Below are positions 1-9,580 of a DNA stretch of 64,000 bases, piece by piece. The stretch is from Streptomyces sp. DH5 (GTDB lineage Bacteria; Actinomycetota; Actinomycetes; Streptomycetales; Streptomycetaceae). A program made the position numbers and the translations under genes. Under the pieces are notes generated by a model. The model worked only from the letters and a program-made list of their open reading frames with translations, searched no databases and had not been told where the DNA came from. The DNA lies in the NCBI RefSeq assembly GCF_020873915.1, contig NZ_JAHWGP010000028.1, positions 41,188 through 105,187 of the forward strand, in the 5' to 3' direction. Numbering within the stretch: position 1 is the first letter of the stretch; every line of letters begins with the position of its first letter.

Positions 1-435
1 GGCGGTGACAACACCGAGCCGTTCCTCGGCCGTGAGATGGCTCACCAGCGCGACTACTCGGAAGAGGTCGCCGCGCTGGTCGACGAAGAGGTCAAGAAGC
101 TCATCGAGACCGCGCACAACGAGGCGTGGGAGATCCTGGTCGAGAACCGCGACGTCCTCGACAACCTGGTCCTGGCCCTCCTGGAGCGGGAGACGCTGGG
201 CAAGGAGGAGATCGCCGAGATCTTCGCGTCGATCGTCAAGCGCCCGCCCAGGCCCGCTTGGACCGGCTCCTCGCGTCGTACGCCGTCCACCCGCCCGCCG
301 GTCCTCTCCCCCAAGGAGCTGGCCCTGACGAACGGGGCGAACGGCGTGACGCCGGCCATCAGCACCGCCAAGAGCACCGCGGCGGAGCCCGCCCCGGCGC
401 CCGAGCGGACCCCGGAGGAGCGCCCCGAGGGCTGA
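1..435 (+). CDS. ftsH: ATP-dependent zinc metalloprotease FtsH, C-terminal part (cut by window edge)
   Basis: The last 144 residues of FtsH, the membrane-anchored AAA+ protease that degrades unassembled or damaged membrane proteins and some cytosolic regulators. The frame is open from base 1 and ends with TGA at 433. The visible part starts with the [16 protein letters not shown] segment of the peptidase domain, followed by the helical [18 protein letters not shown] stretch typical of FtsH C-termini. The last 60 residues are a low-complexity Ala/Pro/Glu tail, usual in actinobacteria. The AAA and HExxH modules lie before the window. FtsH followed by folE is a common Streptomyces order. Confidence 0.93.
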   Translation, partial: GGDNTEPFLGREMAHQRDYSEEVAALVDEEVKKLIETAHNEAWEILVENRDVLDNLVLALLERETLGKEEIAEIFASIVKRPPRPAWTGSSRRTPSTRPPVLSPKELALTNGANGVTPAISTAKSTAAEPAPAPERTPEERPEG

Positions 436-472
436 TCCGAAGCCCCTCGGTGCCTCGCCGGGCCCGGAATGG

Positions 473-515
473 ATGCCGCGTCCCCCAGGTTCTAGCCTGG
501 GGGACGCGGCATTTC
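473..515 (+). terminator. Terminator hairpin between ftsH and folE
   Basis: A perfect 17-bp inverted repeat (473-489 with 496-512) around a 6-nt TTCTAG loop, followed by TTTC. It lies 38 nt after the ftsH stop and should end ftsH transcripts, so folE probably has its own promoter or depends on read-through. Confidence 0.8.
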
Positions 516-574
516 GCGTGCCGCAGTCGAGACGCGTGCCCGGCGCGCGAGATGGCACAGGAACGAGGCATTTC

Positions 575-1180
575 ATGACCGACCCCGTGACGCTGGACGG
601 CATAGCCCCCGTCGGCGAGTTCGACGAGAAGCGGGCCCAGAACGCCGTGCGCGAGCTGCTGATCGCGGTCGGCGAGGACCCGGACCGGGAAGGGCTCCGG
701 GAGACCCCGGCACGGGTGGCACGGGCGTACCGGGAGACCTTCGCGGGGCTCTGGCAGAAGCCCGAGGACGTCCTGACCACGACGTTCGACCTCGGTCACG
801 ACGAGATGGTGCTCGTGAAGGACATCGAGGTCCTGAGCCACTGCGAGCACCATCTGGTGCCGTTCGTCGGAGTGGCCCACGTCGGCTACATCCCGTCGGT
901 CGAGGGCAAGATCACGGGACTGTCGAAGCTGGCCCGGCTCGTGGACGTCTACGCCCGTCGCCCGCAGGTGCAGGAACGGCTCACCACTCAGGTCGCCGAC
1001 TCCCTGATGGAGATCCTGGAGCCGCGCGGAGTGATCGTCGTCGTCGAGTGCGAGCACATGTGCATGTCGATGCGGGGAGTGCGGAAGCCGGGGGCGAAGA
1101 CCATCACGTCGGCCGTGCGGGGGCAGCTGCGTGACTCCGCCACCCGCAACGAGGCGATGAGCCTGATCATGGCGCGCTGA
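575..1180 (+). CDS. folE: GTP cyclohydrolase I
   Basis: Catalyses the first step of folate synthesis, GTP to 7,8-dihydroneopterin triphosphate, in the cytosol. The product is 201 aa, full length for the family. The zinc and catalytic site is visible: [10 protein letters not shown] gives Cys90, His92 and His93, and HMCMSMRG gives Cys163, matching the Cys/His/Cys zinc set of the E. coli enzyme. [13 protein letters not shown] is the family signature. The ATG at 575 is chosen because AGGAACGAGG lies just upstream; an earlier in-frame start would run through the terminator hairpin. The other folate genes lie just downstream on the opposite strand. Confidence 0.97.
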   Translation: MTDPVTLDGIAPVGEFDEKRAQNAVRELLIAVGEDPDREGLRETPARVARAYRETFAGLWQKPEDVLTTTFDLGHDEMVLVKDIEVLSHCEHHLVPFVGVAHVGYIPSVEGKITGLSKLARLVDVYARRPQVQERLTTQVADSLMEILEPRGVIVVVECEHMCMSMRGVRKPGAKTITSAVRGQLRDSATRNEAMSLIMAR

Positions 1181-1239
1181 GCCGGGCGCACCCGGCCCGG
1201 GAGCGACGGGCGGCGTCCCGCGCGCTCCGCGAGTGCCCG

Positions 1240-1322
1240 GGCTCAGGCCGCGGGTGCCGTGCCGGGCTCAGGCCGCGGGTGCCGTGCCGTGCCGTGTCGG
1301 GCTCAGGCCGCGGGTGCCGTGC
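1240..1322. repeat. Three near-identical 23-24 bp copies at the DUF3180 gene end
   Basis: GGCTCAGGCCGCGGGTGCCG recurs at about 1240, 1264 and 1300, each followed by TGCC. The third copy contains the stop codon and last codons (Thr-Ala-Pro-Ala-Ala) of the leftward DUF3180 gene. The first two are extra copies of that gene end lying between it and folE. This looks like local tandem duplication. Confidence 0.75.
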
Positions 1323-1794
1323 CCGGGCCGTTGCCGTCGTCGCCGTCCTCCGGGAGCTTGCAGACGCGTTCCAGGAAGATGGCCGCCGCTATGACGCCGA
1401 TGCCCGCCAGGACCGAGAAGCCGGCGTAGATGGCCTGGTCGCGGCGGGCGGGGATGTCCAGGGACTCCAGCAGGAAGACCCCCGTGCCGCCGTACATGCC
1501 GGCGACCAGGGCCGCGACCAGGGCGCTGGCCTGCCCGAACACGACGGCGCGGGCCGCCATCAGCGGGTCGACCCCCTTGGCGTCTTGCTGCCGCTCGCGC
1601 TGGGCCTTGAGGCGGGCGCGCAGGGAGAGCGCGGTCGCCGCGAGGACCACCGCGATCAGGGCGAGGACGATGGGCGCGGCGACGGGCACGCTGGGAAGGG
1701 TCCCGAAGGAACTCCACAGGCGGGCGCCGGCCCAGGACAGGATCCCGGCGACGGCGAAGACGCCGGCCAGGACCCTGATGCGCAGCTCTTTCAC
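1303..1794 (-). CDS. DUF3180 family membrane protein
   Basis: A 163-aa protein with four predicted membrane helices (about residues 8-25, 38-58, 85-107 and 125-143), matching the actinobacterial DUF3180 family, whose function is unknown. Between helices 2 and 3 is a basic loop, ARLKAQRERQQDAKGVDPL. It is the last gene of the leftward folate cluster, 64 nt after folK; this linkage is conserved in Streptomyces. The tail is acidic and Gly-rich. No catalytic motif is visible, so a role in folate synthesis is inferred from position only. Confidence 0.85.
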   Translation of the reverse strand: MKELRIRVLAGVFAVAGILSWAGARLWSSFGTLPSVPVAAPIVLALIAVVLAATALSLRARLKAQRERQQDAKGVDPLMAARAVVFGQASALVAALVAGMYGGTGVFLLESLDIPARRDQAIYAGFSVLAGIGVIAAAIFLERVCKLPEDGDDGNGPGTAPAA

Positions 1795-1858
1795 GGTGTC
1801 CCTTCGCGTTCCCCCGGACCGGTGCCCCGGAAAGTGGTCGTGTCGTCGACCTTAACGG

Positions 1859-2470
1859 CTATTCGGGCAGCCGGAGTTCCAGGTCCGCGCGGGGCGTCAC
1901 ACCCTCCCTGGTGACCGTGGAGAGCAGATCGGCGACCGGGCCCCGGCCGGGTAGCTGCGCCTCGGGGTCGACGTCGTACCAGGGGGCGAGCACGAAGGCC
2001 CGCTCGTGGGCGCGTGGGTGGGGAAGGGTGAGCAGCGGGTCGTCGGAGTGGAGGTCGGCGTAGGCGACGATGTCGACGTCCAGGGTGCGTGGGCCCCAGC
2101 GCTCGTCCCGGACCCGGTGGAAGGCCTCCTCGACGGCCTGGGCCCGCTCCAGCAGGGAGGACGGGGGGAGGGTGGTCCTGAGGACCGCGACCGCGTTGAA
2201 GTAGGAGGGCTGGCTGCCGGGTTCGACGCCCCAGGGCTCGGTCTCGTACACGGGGGAGACCGCCTTGACCCGGACGCCGGGGGTGTCCTCCAGGGCGTCC
2301 ACGGCGCCCTGGAGGGTCTCCAGACGGTTGCCCAGGTTGGCGCCGAGGGAGACCACGGCCAGTTTCGGGTTCTGCAGCGTGGTGTCGGCCGCGTCGACGC
2401 GATCGGTCACGGAGGCGGGGACGGGCTGGACGGTGGGGTCGGTGTGGCCCGTGGTGGACGGCCTGGTCAT
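1859..2470 (-). CDS. folK: 2-amino-4-hydroxy-6-hydroxymethyldihydropteridine diphosphokinase
   Basis: HPPK transfers pyrophosphate from ATP to 6-hydroxymethyl-7,8-dihydropterin, the step between FolB and FolP. The protein has 203 aa, longer than the usual 160 because of about 40 extra N-terminal residues rich in Thr, Pro and Asp. The core begins at LAVVSLGANLGNR. The family signature RWGPRTLDVDIV is intact, as is the LPHPRAHERAFVLAPW segment. Its ATG overlaps the folB stop (ATGA), which indicates translational coupling in the order folB-folK. Confidence 0.96.
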   Translation of the reverse strand: MTRPSTTGHTDPTVQPVPASVTDRVDAADTTLQNPKLAVVSLGANLGNRLETLQGAVDALEDTPGVRVKAVSPVYETEPWGVEPGSQPSYFNAVAVLRTTLPPSSLLERAQAVEEAFHRVRDERWGPRTLDVDIVAYADLHSDDPLLTLPHPRAHERAFVLAPWYDVDPEAQLPGRGPVADLLSTVTREGVTPRADLELRLPE

Positions 2471-2826
2471 ACGCGGCTCCGGGTGATGGTGACGGTCACG
2501 TCGTCGAAGGGCACGGTGATCGGAGCGTCCGGTTTGTGGACGCACACCTCGACCTCCTGCACCACGTCGTGCTTCAGACAGACCTGGGCGATGTGTTCGG
2601 CGAGCGTCTCGATGAGGTTGACGGGCTCGCCCTGGACGACGGCCACGACCTCCTCGGCCACGATGCCGTAGTGCACCGTCTTCGTCAGGTCGTCGTCGGC
2701 CGCGGCGGGCCTGATGTCCAGGCCGAGCACGAGGTCCACGATGAAGGTCTGGCCCTCCTCGCGTTCCTTCGGGAAGACACCGTGGTGCCCGCGGGCCTTC
2801 AGGCCGCGCAGCGCGACACGATCCAC
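2467..2826 (-). CDS. folB: Dihydroneopterin aldolase
   Basis: Cleaves 7,8-dihydroneopterin to 6-hydroxymethyl-7,8-dihydropterin and glycolaldehyde. The 119-aa length is normal for this tunnelling-fold enzyme. GLKARGHHGVFPKEREEGQ at the N-terminus and NLIETLAEHIAQ in the middle carry the pterin-binding Glu and family signature, and VHKPDAPI is near the end. The GTG start at 2826 is chosen because GGAG lies 8 nt upstream. The gap to the NTF2-like gene upstream is 230 nt, so folB may have its own promoter there. Confidence 0.96.
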   Translation of the reverse strand: MDRVALRGLKARGHHGVFPKEREEGQTFIVDLVLGLDIRPAAADDDLTKTVHYGIVAEEVVAVVQGEPVNLIETLAEHIAQVCLKHDVVQEVEVCVHKPDAPITVPFDDVTVTITRSRV

Positions 2827-3056
2827 GCGAATCACTCCTGCAGTCGTCGGTCCGGCCGGCCGGTGCCCCGTGCGGGGCACACCGGCCTGCCTCGAATCTA
2901 CCCGTGGGCACCGGTGGTACCGGTGCCCCGGGGGTGCCGCCGCGGCCCGGTGTCCGGGGGTTTCACTCTCCGTCTGCCCTGCCGGGGGCGGGTGCTCACC
3001 GGCCGGTGGCGGCCTTCGCCGCCGGCGTCGTGATCCGGCCACGTCCCCTCCCGGTC

Positions 3057-3575
3057 TCAGCCGGGGAGGCCGGGTCCGGGTGTGTCGTCGTCCTCGGACT
3101 CCTCCTCCTCCGCGAGCACCGGGGAGGCGTGGTGCGCCCAGAGCTTCCAGCCCGCGGGGGTGCGCCGGAACACGTTGGTGGCGACGACGAGCTGGCCGAC
3201 CAGCGGCCCCAGCTCCTCGCCGGCCTCGGGGGCGGGGCCGCCGCTGAGGATGTTCTCGGTGCAGGTCACCAAGGCGGTGTCACCGGTGACGGAGACGTGC
3301 ACGTCGGTGAGGAAGAACTGGATGTAGTCGGTGTTCGCCATGATCAGGGCGTACGACCTCAGGACCTCGCCGCGTCCGGTGAGCACCGGCCAGCCGGGGT
3401 GGACGCAGGAGACCACCCCGCTGTCCGCGGGGTCGTGGTAGGTCTCGTCGACGCCGAGGTCGGCCGGGGTGAGCCAGTGTGCGGAGACAGCCTCGAAGTC
3501 TCCCCGCTCCACCGCCTCGTAGAAGGCGGTGTTGGCGGCCTCCACCTGCTCGACATCGGTGTGGGGTGCGGTCAC
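3057..3575 (-). CDS. NTF2-like (SnoaL-type) protein in the folate cluster
   Basis: A 172-aa protein with the cone-shaped NTF2/ketosteroid-isomerase fold: ANTAFYEAVERGDFEAVSAH opens the domain, and GDTALVTCTENI and GWKLWAHHASPV follow near its end. The family usually binds a small molecule or acts in protein assembly; the ligand here is unknown. Its GTG start overlaps the folP stop (GTGA), so it is translationally coupled to folP. The C-terminal 18 residues are acidic. It is conserved between folP and folB in Streptomyces, which suggests but does not prove a role in pterin handling. Confidence 0.88.
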   Translation of the reverse strand: MTAPHTDVEQVEAANTAFYEAVERGDFEAVSAHWLTPADLGVDETYHDPADSGVVSCVHPGWPVLTGRGEVLRSYALIMANTDYIQFFLTDVHVSVTGDTALVTCTENILSGGPAPEAGEELGPLVGQLVVATNVFRRTPAGWKLWAHHASPVLAEEEESEDDDTPGPGLPG

Positions 3576-4486
3576 CGGGATCCTTCCGCGCCGTGCGCGC
3601 CGGAATGGGAGGGGGTGGGGTGTGCCGCGCGCGCCTGCTCGATCGCGCGGGTGACCCGCACGGCGTCGGCGCTCGCGCGCACGTCGTGCACGCGGACGGC
3701 CCAGGCACCGGCCTGTGCGGCGAGGGCGGACACGGCGGCGGTGGCCGCGTCGCGTTCACGGGCGGGCGGGGGCGGGGCGTCCGGGCCGGCGAGGACGCGG
3801 CCGAGGAACCGCTTGCGGGAGGCGGCGACGAGGACGGGGTGGCCCAGGCCGAGGAGACGGCCGAGGCGGGCGATCAGGGCCAGGTCGTGGTCGCTGTCCT
3901 TGGAGAAGCCCAGCCCCGGGTCGAGGATCACGCGGTCGGCCGCGATGCCGCCCTCCAGGACGGCTTCCACCCGCGCGTGGAGTTCGTCGGTGACCTCGCC
4001 GACCACGTCGGCGTAGGTGCCCTTGATGTTGCCGCCCTCCAGGAAGCCGCGCCAGTGCATGACGACGAAGGGCGCTCCGGCGTCGGCCACGACGGGGATC
4101 ATGGCGGGGTCGGCGAGTCCGCCGCTGACGTCGTTGACGAGGGCGGCGCCGGCCTCCAGGGAGCGGGCGGCGACGGAGGCGCGCATGGTGTCGACGGAGA
4201 TGGTGACGCCCTCGGAGGCGAGACCGCGCACCACCGGGATGACGCGCTTGAGCTCCTCGGCCTCGTCGACGCGGGTGGCGCCGGGCCGGGTGGACTCGCC
4301 GCCGACATCTATGAGGTCGGCGCCCTGGGCGACCAGGTCGAGGCCGTGCTTGACGGCGGTGGTCGTGTCGAACCAGCGGCCGCCGTCGGAGAAGGAGTCG
4401 GGGGTGACGTTCACGACTCCCATGACCGCGCACCGGTCCCAGTGAGGAAGGCCCGCGACCTGGCGGCGTCCGCTGTGGTTGCTCAT
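3572..4486 (-). CDS. folP: Dihydropteroate synthase
   Basis: Condenses p-aminobenzoate with dihydropterin pyrophosphate; this is the sulfonamide target. The protein has 304 aa. TIM-barrel motifs are intact: MGVVNVTPDSFSDGG near residue 22, LIDVGGESTRPGA near 59, ILDPGLGFSKD, ASRKRFLGR (pterin and pABA loop), and RVHDV at the end. The ATG at 4486 starts MSNHSGRR and lies 4 nt after the stop of the upstream lysyltransferase-like reading frame, which shows the two form one operon. Confidence 0.97.
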   Translation of the reverse strand: MSNHSGRRQVAGLPHWDRCAVMGVVNVTPDSFSDGGRWFDTTTAVKHGLDLVAQGADLIDVGGESTRPGATRVDEAEELKRVIPVVRGLASEGVTISVDTMRASVAARSLEAGAALVNDVSGGLADPAMIPVVADAGAPFVVMHWRGFLEGGNIKGTYADVVGEVTDELHARVEAVLEGGIAADRVILDPGLGFSKDSDHDLALIARLGRLLGLGHPVLVAASRKRFLGRVLAGPDAPPPPARERDAATAAVSALAAQAGAWAVRVHDVRASADAVRVTRAIEQARAAHPTPSHSGAHGAEGSR

Positions 4487-4490
4487 ATGT

Positions 4491-6468
4491 TCAGCGTAGG
4501 CCCAGGGTGGGGCCGGGGGCTGCCTCGGGCCGGGCGGGGCCCGAACGGGTGGCATCCGGTCCGCCCGCGGGCTTCGCACGGGGTTCCCACGGTGTGCGGA
4601 CGGTGTCCGCGTGTACGGGTGCGCGGGCGGGGCCAGGCGTCGTCCGGTGGGCGCGGGGCCGGGGTGCGCGGGAGCGGCGGCGCAGGAAGCGGGGCAGGGG
4701 GAGGGCGGGATTGAGGAAACCCTCCGCCCGCATCGCCGCGAGGCCGATGCGCGGGAGATCGGCCGAGGTGCGACAGACCGCGAAACGCGGTTCCAGCGCG
4801 GCCGGAACTCGGCGTTGAACTCGTACAGGGATTCGGTTCGGAACCAGCGGGAGAGAAAGACCAGCAGGCCCCGCCGGACCCGCAGGACCGGATCCGTGCC
4901 GAGTTTCTCGCCGCGTGCCGGGGCGGAGCGGAACACGGCGAAGTCGAGTGAGACGCGTTCGGCGCCGAATCGCGGGGCGGACCGGAGCGCGGCCACGATC
5001 AGCAGTTCGTTCGTGCCCGGGCCGGCCGAGCGGTCCCGCCGCATCAGGTCGAGGGAGACGCCGGCGATGCCCACGGGACGAAGTGCAGGACCGCCTCGAG
5101 GTCACCGTGCGCGTCCGTCGGGGCGTCGGTCCGGTGTGCCGTGGCGACGAGGCAGTCACCGTCGGCGGAGCCGCCCAGGCGGCCCAGCGCCATGGAGAAG
5201 CCGCGCTCGGTGTCCGTGCCGCGCCAGTCGCCGGCGGCGCGCCGGATCCGGTCCGGTTCGGCCGCGCCGACGTCACTCACCCGGCGTACGCGGGTCTCGT
5301 GACCGGCCCGCTCGATGCGCTTGACCATCTGGCGGACGTTGCGCGTCGGGCGGCCGGCGAGGGAGAAATCCGCGACGTCCATCACCGCCTCGTCGCCGGG
5401 TTCGAGGGCGTTCAGACCGGTCTCCCGGGTCCACACCTCGCCGCCGGTCCCGGAGCAGCCCATGACGGCGGGGGTCAAGGAGTGGGCCCTGGCCTCGTCC
5501 ATGAAGCGCTCGATGGCGCCGGGCCAGGCCTCGACGTCGCCGATCGGGTCGCCGCCGGCGAGCATCACCCCGCAGACCACGCGGTAGGTGACCGCGGCCT
5601 TGCCGCTGGGGGAGAAGACGACGGCCTCGTCGCGGCGCAGGGCGAAGTGGCCGAGGGAGTCGGGCGCGCCGTGCCGGGCGAGCAGCGCGCGCAGTCGTGC
5701 CTCGTCGTCCTCGGTGAGCCGTGCGGCGGGATGTTCGGGGCGGAAGGCCAGGTAGACGGTGGTGACTGCGGTGAGCAGGCCGAGGGCGCCGAGGGAGAAG
5801 GCGACCGTCCAGGAGGCGTCACCGCGGTAGTGGACGGGGCCCTCGAAGCCGAACAGGCCGTACAGCACGTGGGTGAGGCGGTCGGCGAGGCTCGGGTCGT
5901 CGACCAGCGGGCCGGGATGGGCGCTGACGACGACCAGGCCGAGGAGCAGCGAACCGGCGCCCATCAGCACGAAGTTGGTCAGCGCCCGCCACCGGCTGCG
6001 CGGGTCGGGCAGGGCGGTGAACTGGTCGCGGTGGCGCAGCAGGGGCGCGAGCAGGGCGAGGGTGAGCAGGACGCCGAGGAGGGAGTGGCGGTAGGAGAAC
6101 TGGGCGACGGCGCCGGCCGGCAGCAGGGCGACGGCGGCCCGCCAGGCCCGTCTCTTGCCCCGCTTGAGGCCGTGTGCGTGCAGCAGCAACAGCACGCCGA
6201 CGCTGAGGGAGAGGGCGGCCGCGAACGGGCCGAGGGCGCCGGGCAGTGCTTCGGCGAGGGCGTGCGCCCGGCTGTGCCGGAAGCGGGGGAGGACGCCCGC
6301 GGCGATGTGCAGGAGCCCCACCAGCGCACACACGCGTCCGGCGAGGACGGGGACCGCTTCGGGGCGCGGGCCGCGCAGCAGACGGCGTACGCCCCGTGGG
6401 GGCGCGGGGTCCTGTGGTCCGCCCGCGGGCGGCCGCCCGCCCGTGGGGGGCGGCATGCCGTCCGACAT
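4491..6468 (-). pseudogene. Phosphatidylglycerol lysyltransferase-like (MprF C-domain, DUF2156), two frameshifts
   Basis: Read in three successive frames this is one MprF-type protein: an N-terminal multi-helix membrane domain, then a DUF2156 aminoacyl-transferase domain. Frame 1 runs to TGG at 5073-5071. Restoring one G in the run 5072-5070 joins HFVPW to GIAGVSLDLMRRDRSAG in frame 2. Restoring one G at 4794-4793 joins EFRPRW to EPRFAVCRTSADLPRIG in frame 3, ending at 4491. Such proteins add lysine to phosphatidylglycerol, lowering membrane charge. As written the reading frame is broken, so this is either a recent pseudogene or two base-call errors. The start at 6468 follows AGGTGAGG; 6543 is an alternative. 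Confidence 0.8.
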
Positions 6469-6835
6469 TTCCTCACCTGCCATGACAGACATCGCGTCCC
6501 GTGGTTTTGCGAGAGACCGTGGATCCGGTGCCGATCCGGGCATCCGGCGACATTGCGCCCTCTAGGACGGCGGCTCGGGGGGTGAGGTTCACTCCGGGCG
6601 GGGTGGATCTCCGGAGGCGGGCGGGTGGCGGGGCCGGGCCGGAGTGGAATGGCGGAGGCAGGACTTCCGCGCCTTGCGGTCGCACTCCCGAACCGGAAAA
6701 GATCTTGTTGAATTCGAGTCAGGTGTCTATTCACGTCGACTCGGTGTTGTGTGATGCCCTGTGAAACCCTGCGCGTGGCTTTGTTTTTACGGGGCGGGGC
6801 TCCATGATTCGCCTACGCGCGGTAAGTTTCTGGCC
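6469..6835. other. Divergent promoter region, no gene seen
   Basis: 367 bp between the leftward mprF-like gene and the rightward coiled-coil gene. The part from about 6700 to 6830 is notably richer in A/T than the surroundings (for example TTGTTGAATTCGAGTCAG and GGCTTTGTTTTTACGG), as expected for promoters in this genome. I see no open frame with coding bias and no convincing -35/-10 pair. Confidence 0.5.
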
Positions 6836-8113
6836 ATGCCACGTGGACGTCACCGTCATTCCCCGCCCTTGCACAGGATGCTGCCCCCGTCGGCGATCGC
6901 GGGCGTCTCCGTCGTCTGCGCCCTGGGGCCCTGGGTGTTCACGCAACCAGCGGTGCTTCGCGTCCTGGCCGCGGCCGCCGCTGTCACCGCGGTGGTCGGC
7001 GCCGTGGTGATGCGGCACTGGGACGCCCAGGCGGGCAAGCGCGTCGCCGAACTCACGCGTGCGCGCGCGAGCGACGAGTGGCGTTTCGAGGAGCGGGTCG
7101 CCGAACTCGAGTCCGACCTCGAGGAGTCGCGCGAGCTGCGGATGAAGCTGGACCAGCGGCTGCGCGCCAAGCGCGCCGAACTGGCGGGGCTGCGCAACGA
7201 GCACGCGTCGCTGCTGCGGCGGTACGCGGCGGCGGAGGTCGACCGGGCGAGCGTCCTGGAGGAGCGCCGGGTGCTCGAGATCGAGGCCGCGGTCCCGGCC
7301 CGCGCGCTGCCCGCCGGCCCGTCGGCGGCGTCCGCCGCGCCGGAGCCCGGGCGGGCGCCCGCGCCGGCGGACACCGGGGAGACGACGGAGGCTCCCGCGG
7401 TCTTCTCGCCGGAGGGCTCCCAGCTGTTCCTGCGGGCCGACGCGGCACTGCGGCGGTTCGCCCGGGGCACCGGCGAGGAGAAGGCCGGGGAAGTGGCCCC
7501 CGCCGTAGCCCCCGCCTCCGAAGCCCCCGCCTCCGAAGCCCCCGGCGCCGCCGCCTCCGCGGCCCTCGACGGTGCCACGGAGGCGGACGTGCCGTCCCCT
7601 CGGCGCGGCGGTGACTCCCCGCAGGGCGACCGCACCCCCGAGGACGACGGTCCCGGGCCCCGCAAGCAGTCCGGGCCCGAGCCGGCGCAGGAGGACGACG
7701 CCGAGGGGCAGCCGCGGGCGGCCGGTGACCACGAGCGCGAGACCGCCGCGTCCACCGACCCGGCCGCTCCGCAGACCCCGCCCGCCCGGCGGGTCTCCGG
7801 GCACTTCACCGTGCCGACCGCGGTGGCCGTCGTCCCGCCGACGGCGCCCGTACGGCGTCCCGTTGCCGAGGGCGGGTTCGACTTCTTCGGCACGAAGAAG
7901 GAGACGGACGGGTCCGCCCTGGACGCCGTGCAGAACGAGGACCTCGCCGATGTCGTCGGGCAAGAGGCGCTCGCGCTGCACAAGGCCGAGGCCGAGGCGC
8001 GGTACAAGCCGGCCGACGAGGACGCGCGCGGGGTCGGACAGGTCATCGACCTGACGGAGCACGACGAGACGGAACACATCGACGTCCAGGGCCTGCGCAG
8101 CGCGGCCTCCTGA
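6836..8113 (+). CDS. Membrane-anchored coiled-coil protein of unknown function
   Basis: A 425-aa protein with two adjacent N-terminal membrane helices (about residues 19-58), then a highly charged coiled coil (about 65-155) rich in Glu/Arg heptads such as RFEERVAELESDLEESRELR. A Pro/Ala/Glu-rich disordered region follows (about 160-350), then a short conserved-looking C-terminal stretch with GGFDFFGTKKE and VGQVIDLTEHDETEHID. The ATG at 6836 (MPRGRHRHS) fits an N-terminus just before the helices; there is an upstream in-frame ATG at 6761. I do not recognise a family with known function; the topology would suit a scaffold at the membrane. Confidence 0.85.
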   Translation: MPRGRHRHSPPLHRMLPPSAIAGVSVVCALGPWVFTQPAVLRVLAAAAAVTAVVGAVVMRHWDAQAGKRVAELTRARASDEWRFEERVAELESDLEESRELRMKLDQRLRAKRAELAGLRNEHASLLRRYAAAEVDRASVLEERRVLEIEAAVPARALPAGPSAASAAPEPGRAPAPADTGETTEAPAVFSPEGSQLFLRADAALRRFARGTGEEKAGEVAPAVAPASEAPASEAPGAAASAALDGATEADVPSPRRGGDSPQGDRTPEDDGPGPRKQSGPEPAQEDDAEGQPRAAGDHERETAASTDPAAPQTPPARRVSGHFTVPTAVAVVPPTAPVRRPVAEGGFDFFGTKKETDGSALDAVQNEDLADVVGQEALALHKAEAEARYKPADEDARGVGQVIDLTEHDETEHIDVQGLRSAAS

Positions 8114-8127
8114 AGCACCCGTCGCAC

Positions 8128-8168
8128 CGGCGGGGCCCCGCGCACGCACCACGCGCGGGGCCCCGCCG
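8128..8168. terminator. Bidirectional terminator hairpin
   Basis: A perfect 16-bp inverted repeat (8128-8143 with 8153-8168) around a 9-nt loop, between the ends of two convergent genes. It has no T-run, which is common for Streptomyces terminators, and probably serves both strands. Confidence 0.75.
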
Positions 8169-8245
8169 CCGTCCCGGCCCTCGCGCCCGGCGGGCACGCC
8201 CCATCGGTGGCCGGCGCACGGGGCCCCGTGCGCCGCGCGGGGGCG

Positions 8246-9580
8246 TCAGGACATCCAGCGGTCCGGGCGGGCGTCCCTGCGGCCGGTGCGGGAGCGTTCC
8301 GCCTGGGAGCGCAGCAGGGCCGCCGCCTCCGCGGCGTCGCGCAGACTGGCCTCGACGGACTTGTTCGCGCCGGTGTCCACCACGACGTCGGCCACGCCCC
8401 GGGCCCGCTGCCAGGGCCCCTGCACCAGCCGCACGCTCTGCACCTTGGCGTGCGGCACCAGGGACAGGCTGCGGCGCAGCAGCCCGCGGTGGGCGGCGAA
8501 CACCGCGTCGGTGACGGTGAGTCCGTAACCGCGCCACCACACCGGCACGCACCACCGCGCGCGGCGCGGCGGCCGGAGGAGCGCCTCGCGCGGGGGCACG
8601 CTCACCCCGGGCAGCACCCGCGCGACGACCGACTCGGCGAGCTCGCGCGGAGCGACCGGCAGCAGCAGGGAGTTCGAGGACCCGGCCACGTCGAGTTCCA
8701 CGCGTACCCAGCCCCGTCGCCGCCACAGCAGCGGCTCGACGAGCCGCACGGTCTGCACGCGCCCCGGAGGCACCGTCTCGTGCGCCCGGTCCAGCAGCCC
8801 GTGGTCGATGCGCAGTCCGTCGGGCGACTCGCCGAGCGTCCAGTCGTACTCGGTGACGAAGCGCCCCACGCTGCTCGCCCCTGCCGCGCCCAGCATCGGC
8901 ACGGCCGCGGCGAGCACCGTCCACAGGCTGTGGGTGGCCGTCCACAGCAGCGGCAGCGCGACGGCCGCGACGACGAGCCAGCCCCACGTCGCCCCGGTCA
9001 GCAGCAGGGAGACGGCGAGCACACCCGGCGGCACCCGCAGCATCTCCCGGGACGGCGCCTCGCCGACCTCGTGTGCGGTCTCCGGTGCGAATCCCGCCGC
9101 CCGCGCGAGCAGTTCGGCGCGCAGCGCACGCGCCTCGCCGGCGCCGAGGAAGGCGAGTTCGTCCTTCTTGTCGGCGCCTATGACGTCGAGTTTGAGTTTC
9201 GCCACGCCCGCGACCCGTGCGAGCAGCGGCTGGGTCACGTCGATGGCCTGGATCCGTTCCAGCCGGATGTGCGCGGTGCGCCGGAACAGCAGCCCGGTCC
9301 GGATGCGCAGCTCGCTGTCGGTCACCGCGAAGCGGGTGAACCACCAGCTCAGGAAGCCGTAGAGGGCGGCGGCGGGGACGAGGACGGCGAGGCCGAGCAG
9401 CAGGGTGGTGGTCGTCAGCCGGGTCAGCTGGCGCTGCGCCTGGTCCGGGTCGTGCAGCGCCCACCCGAACAGGACGGCGACGGGCGCCCACGCCCGCCGG
9501 AAGGGCGTGACGGGGTGCAGCCGCCTCTCGGTCGCCTGCGGCCGGCCGCGTACGTCCTCGTGGACGTCCGGGGCCGTCAC
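8246..9580 (-). CDS. PH domain-containing membrane protein (YdbT/bPH2 type)
   Basis: A 444-aa integral membrane protein with pairs of hydrophobic helices alternating with bacterial PH (bPH2) domains. The first PH block, near residue 70, reads [32 protein letters not shown] cut across its strands; similar [17 protein letters not shown] and [17 protein letters not shown] blocks occur later, so three copies are present. This matches YdbT of Bacillus, whose function is poorly defined but has been linked to resistance against some antimicrobial peptides. The GTG start at 9580 overlaps the stop of the upstream PH gene (GTGA), so the two are co-translated. Confidence 0.88.
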   Translation of the reverse strand: MTAPDVHEDVRGRPQATERRLHPVTPFRRAWAPVAVLFGWALHDPDQAQRQLTRLTTTTLLLGLAVLVPAAALYGFLSWWFTRFAVTDSELRIRTGLLFRRTAHIRLERIQAIDVTQPLLARVAGVAKLKLDVIGADKKDELAFLGAGEARALRAELLARAAGFAPETAHEVGEAPSREMLRVPPGVLAVSLLLTGATWGWLVVAAVALPLLWTATHSLWTVLAAAVPMLGAAGASSVGRFVTEYDWTLGESPDGLRIDHGLLDRAHETVPPGRVQTVRLVEPLLWRRRGWVRVELDVAGSSNSLLLPVAPRELAESVVARVLPGVSVPPREALLRPPRRARWCVPVWWRGYGLTVTDAVFAAHRGLLRRSLSLVPHAKVQSVRLVQGPWQRARGVADVVVDTGANKSVEASLRDAAEAAALLRSQAERSRTGRRDARPDRWMS

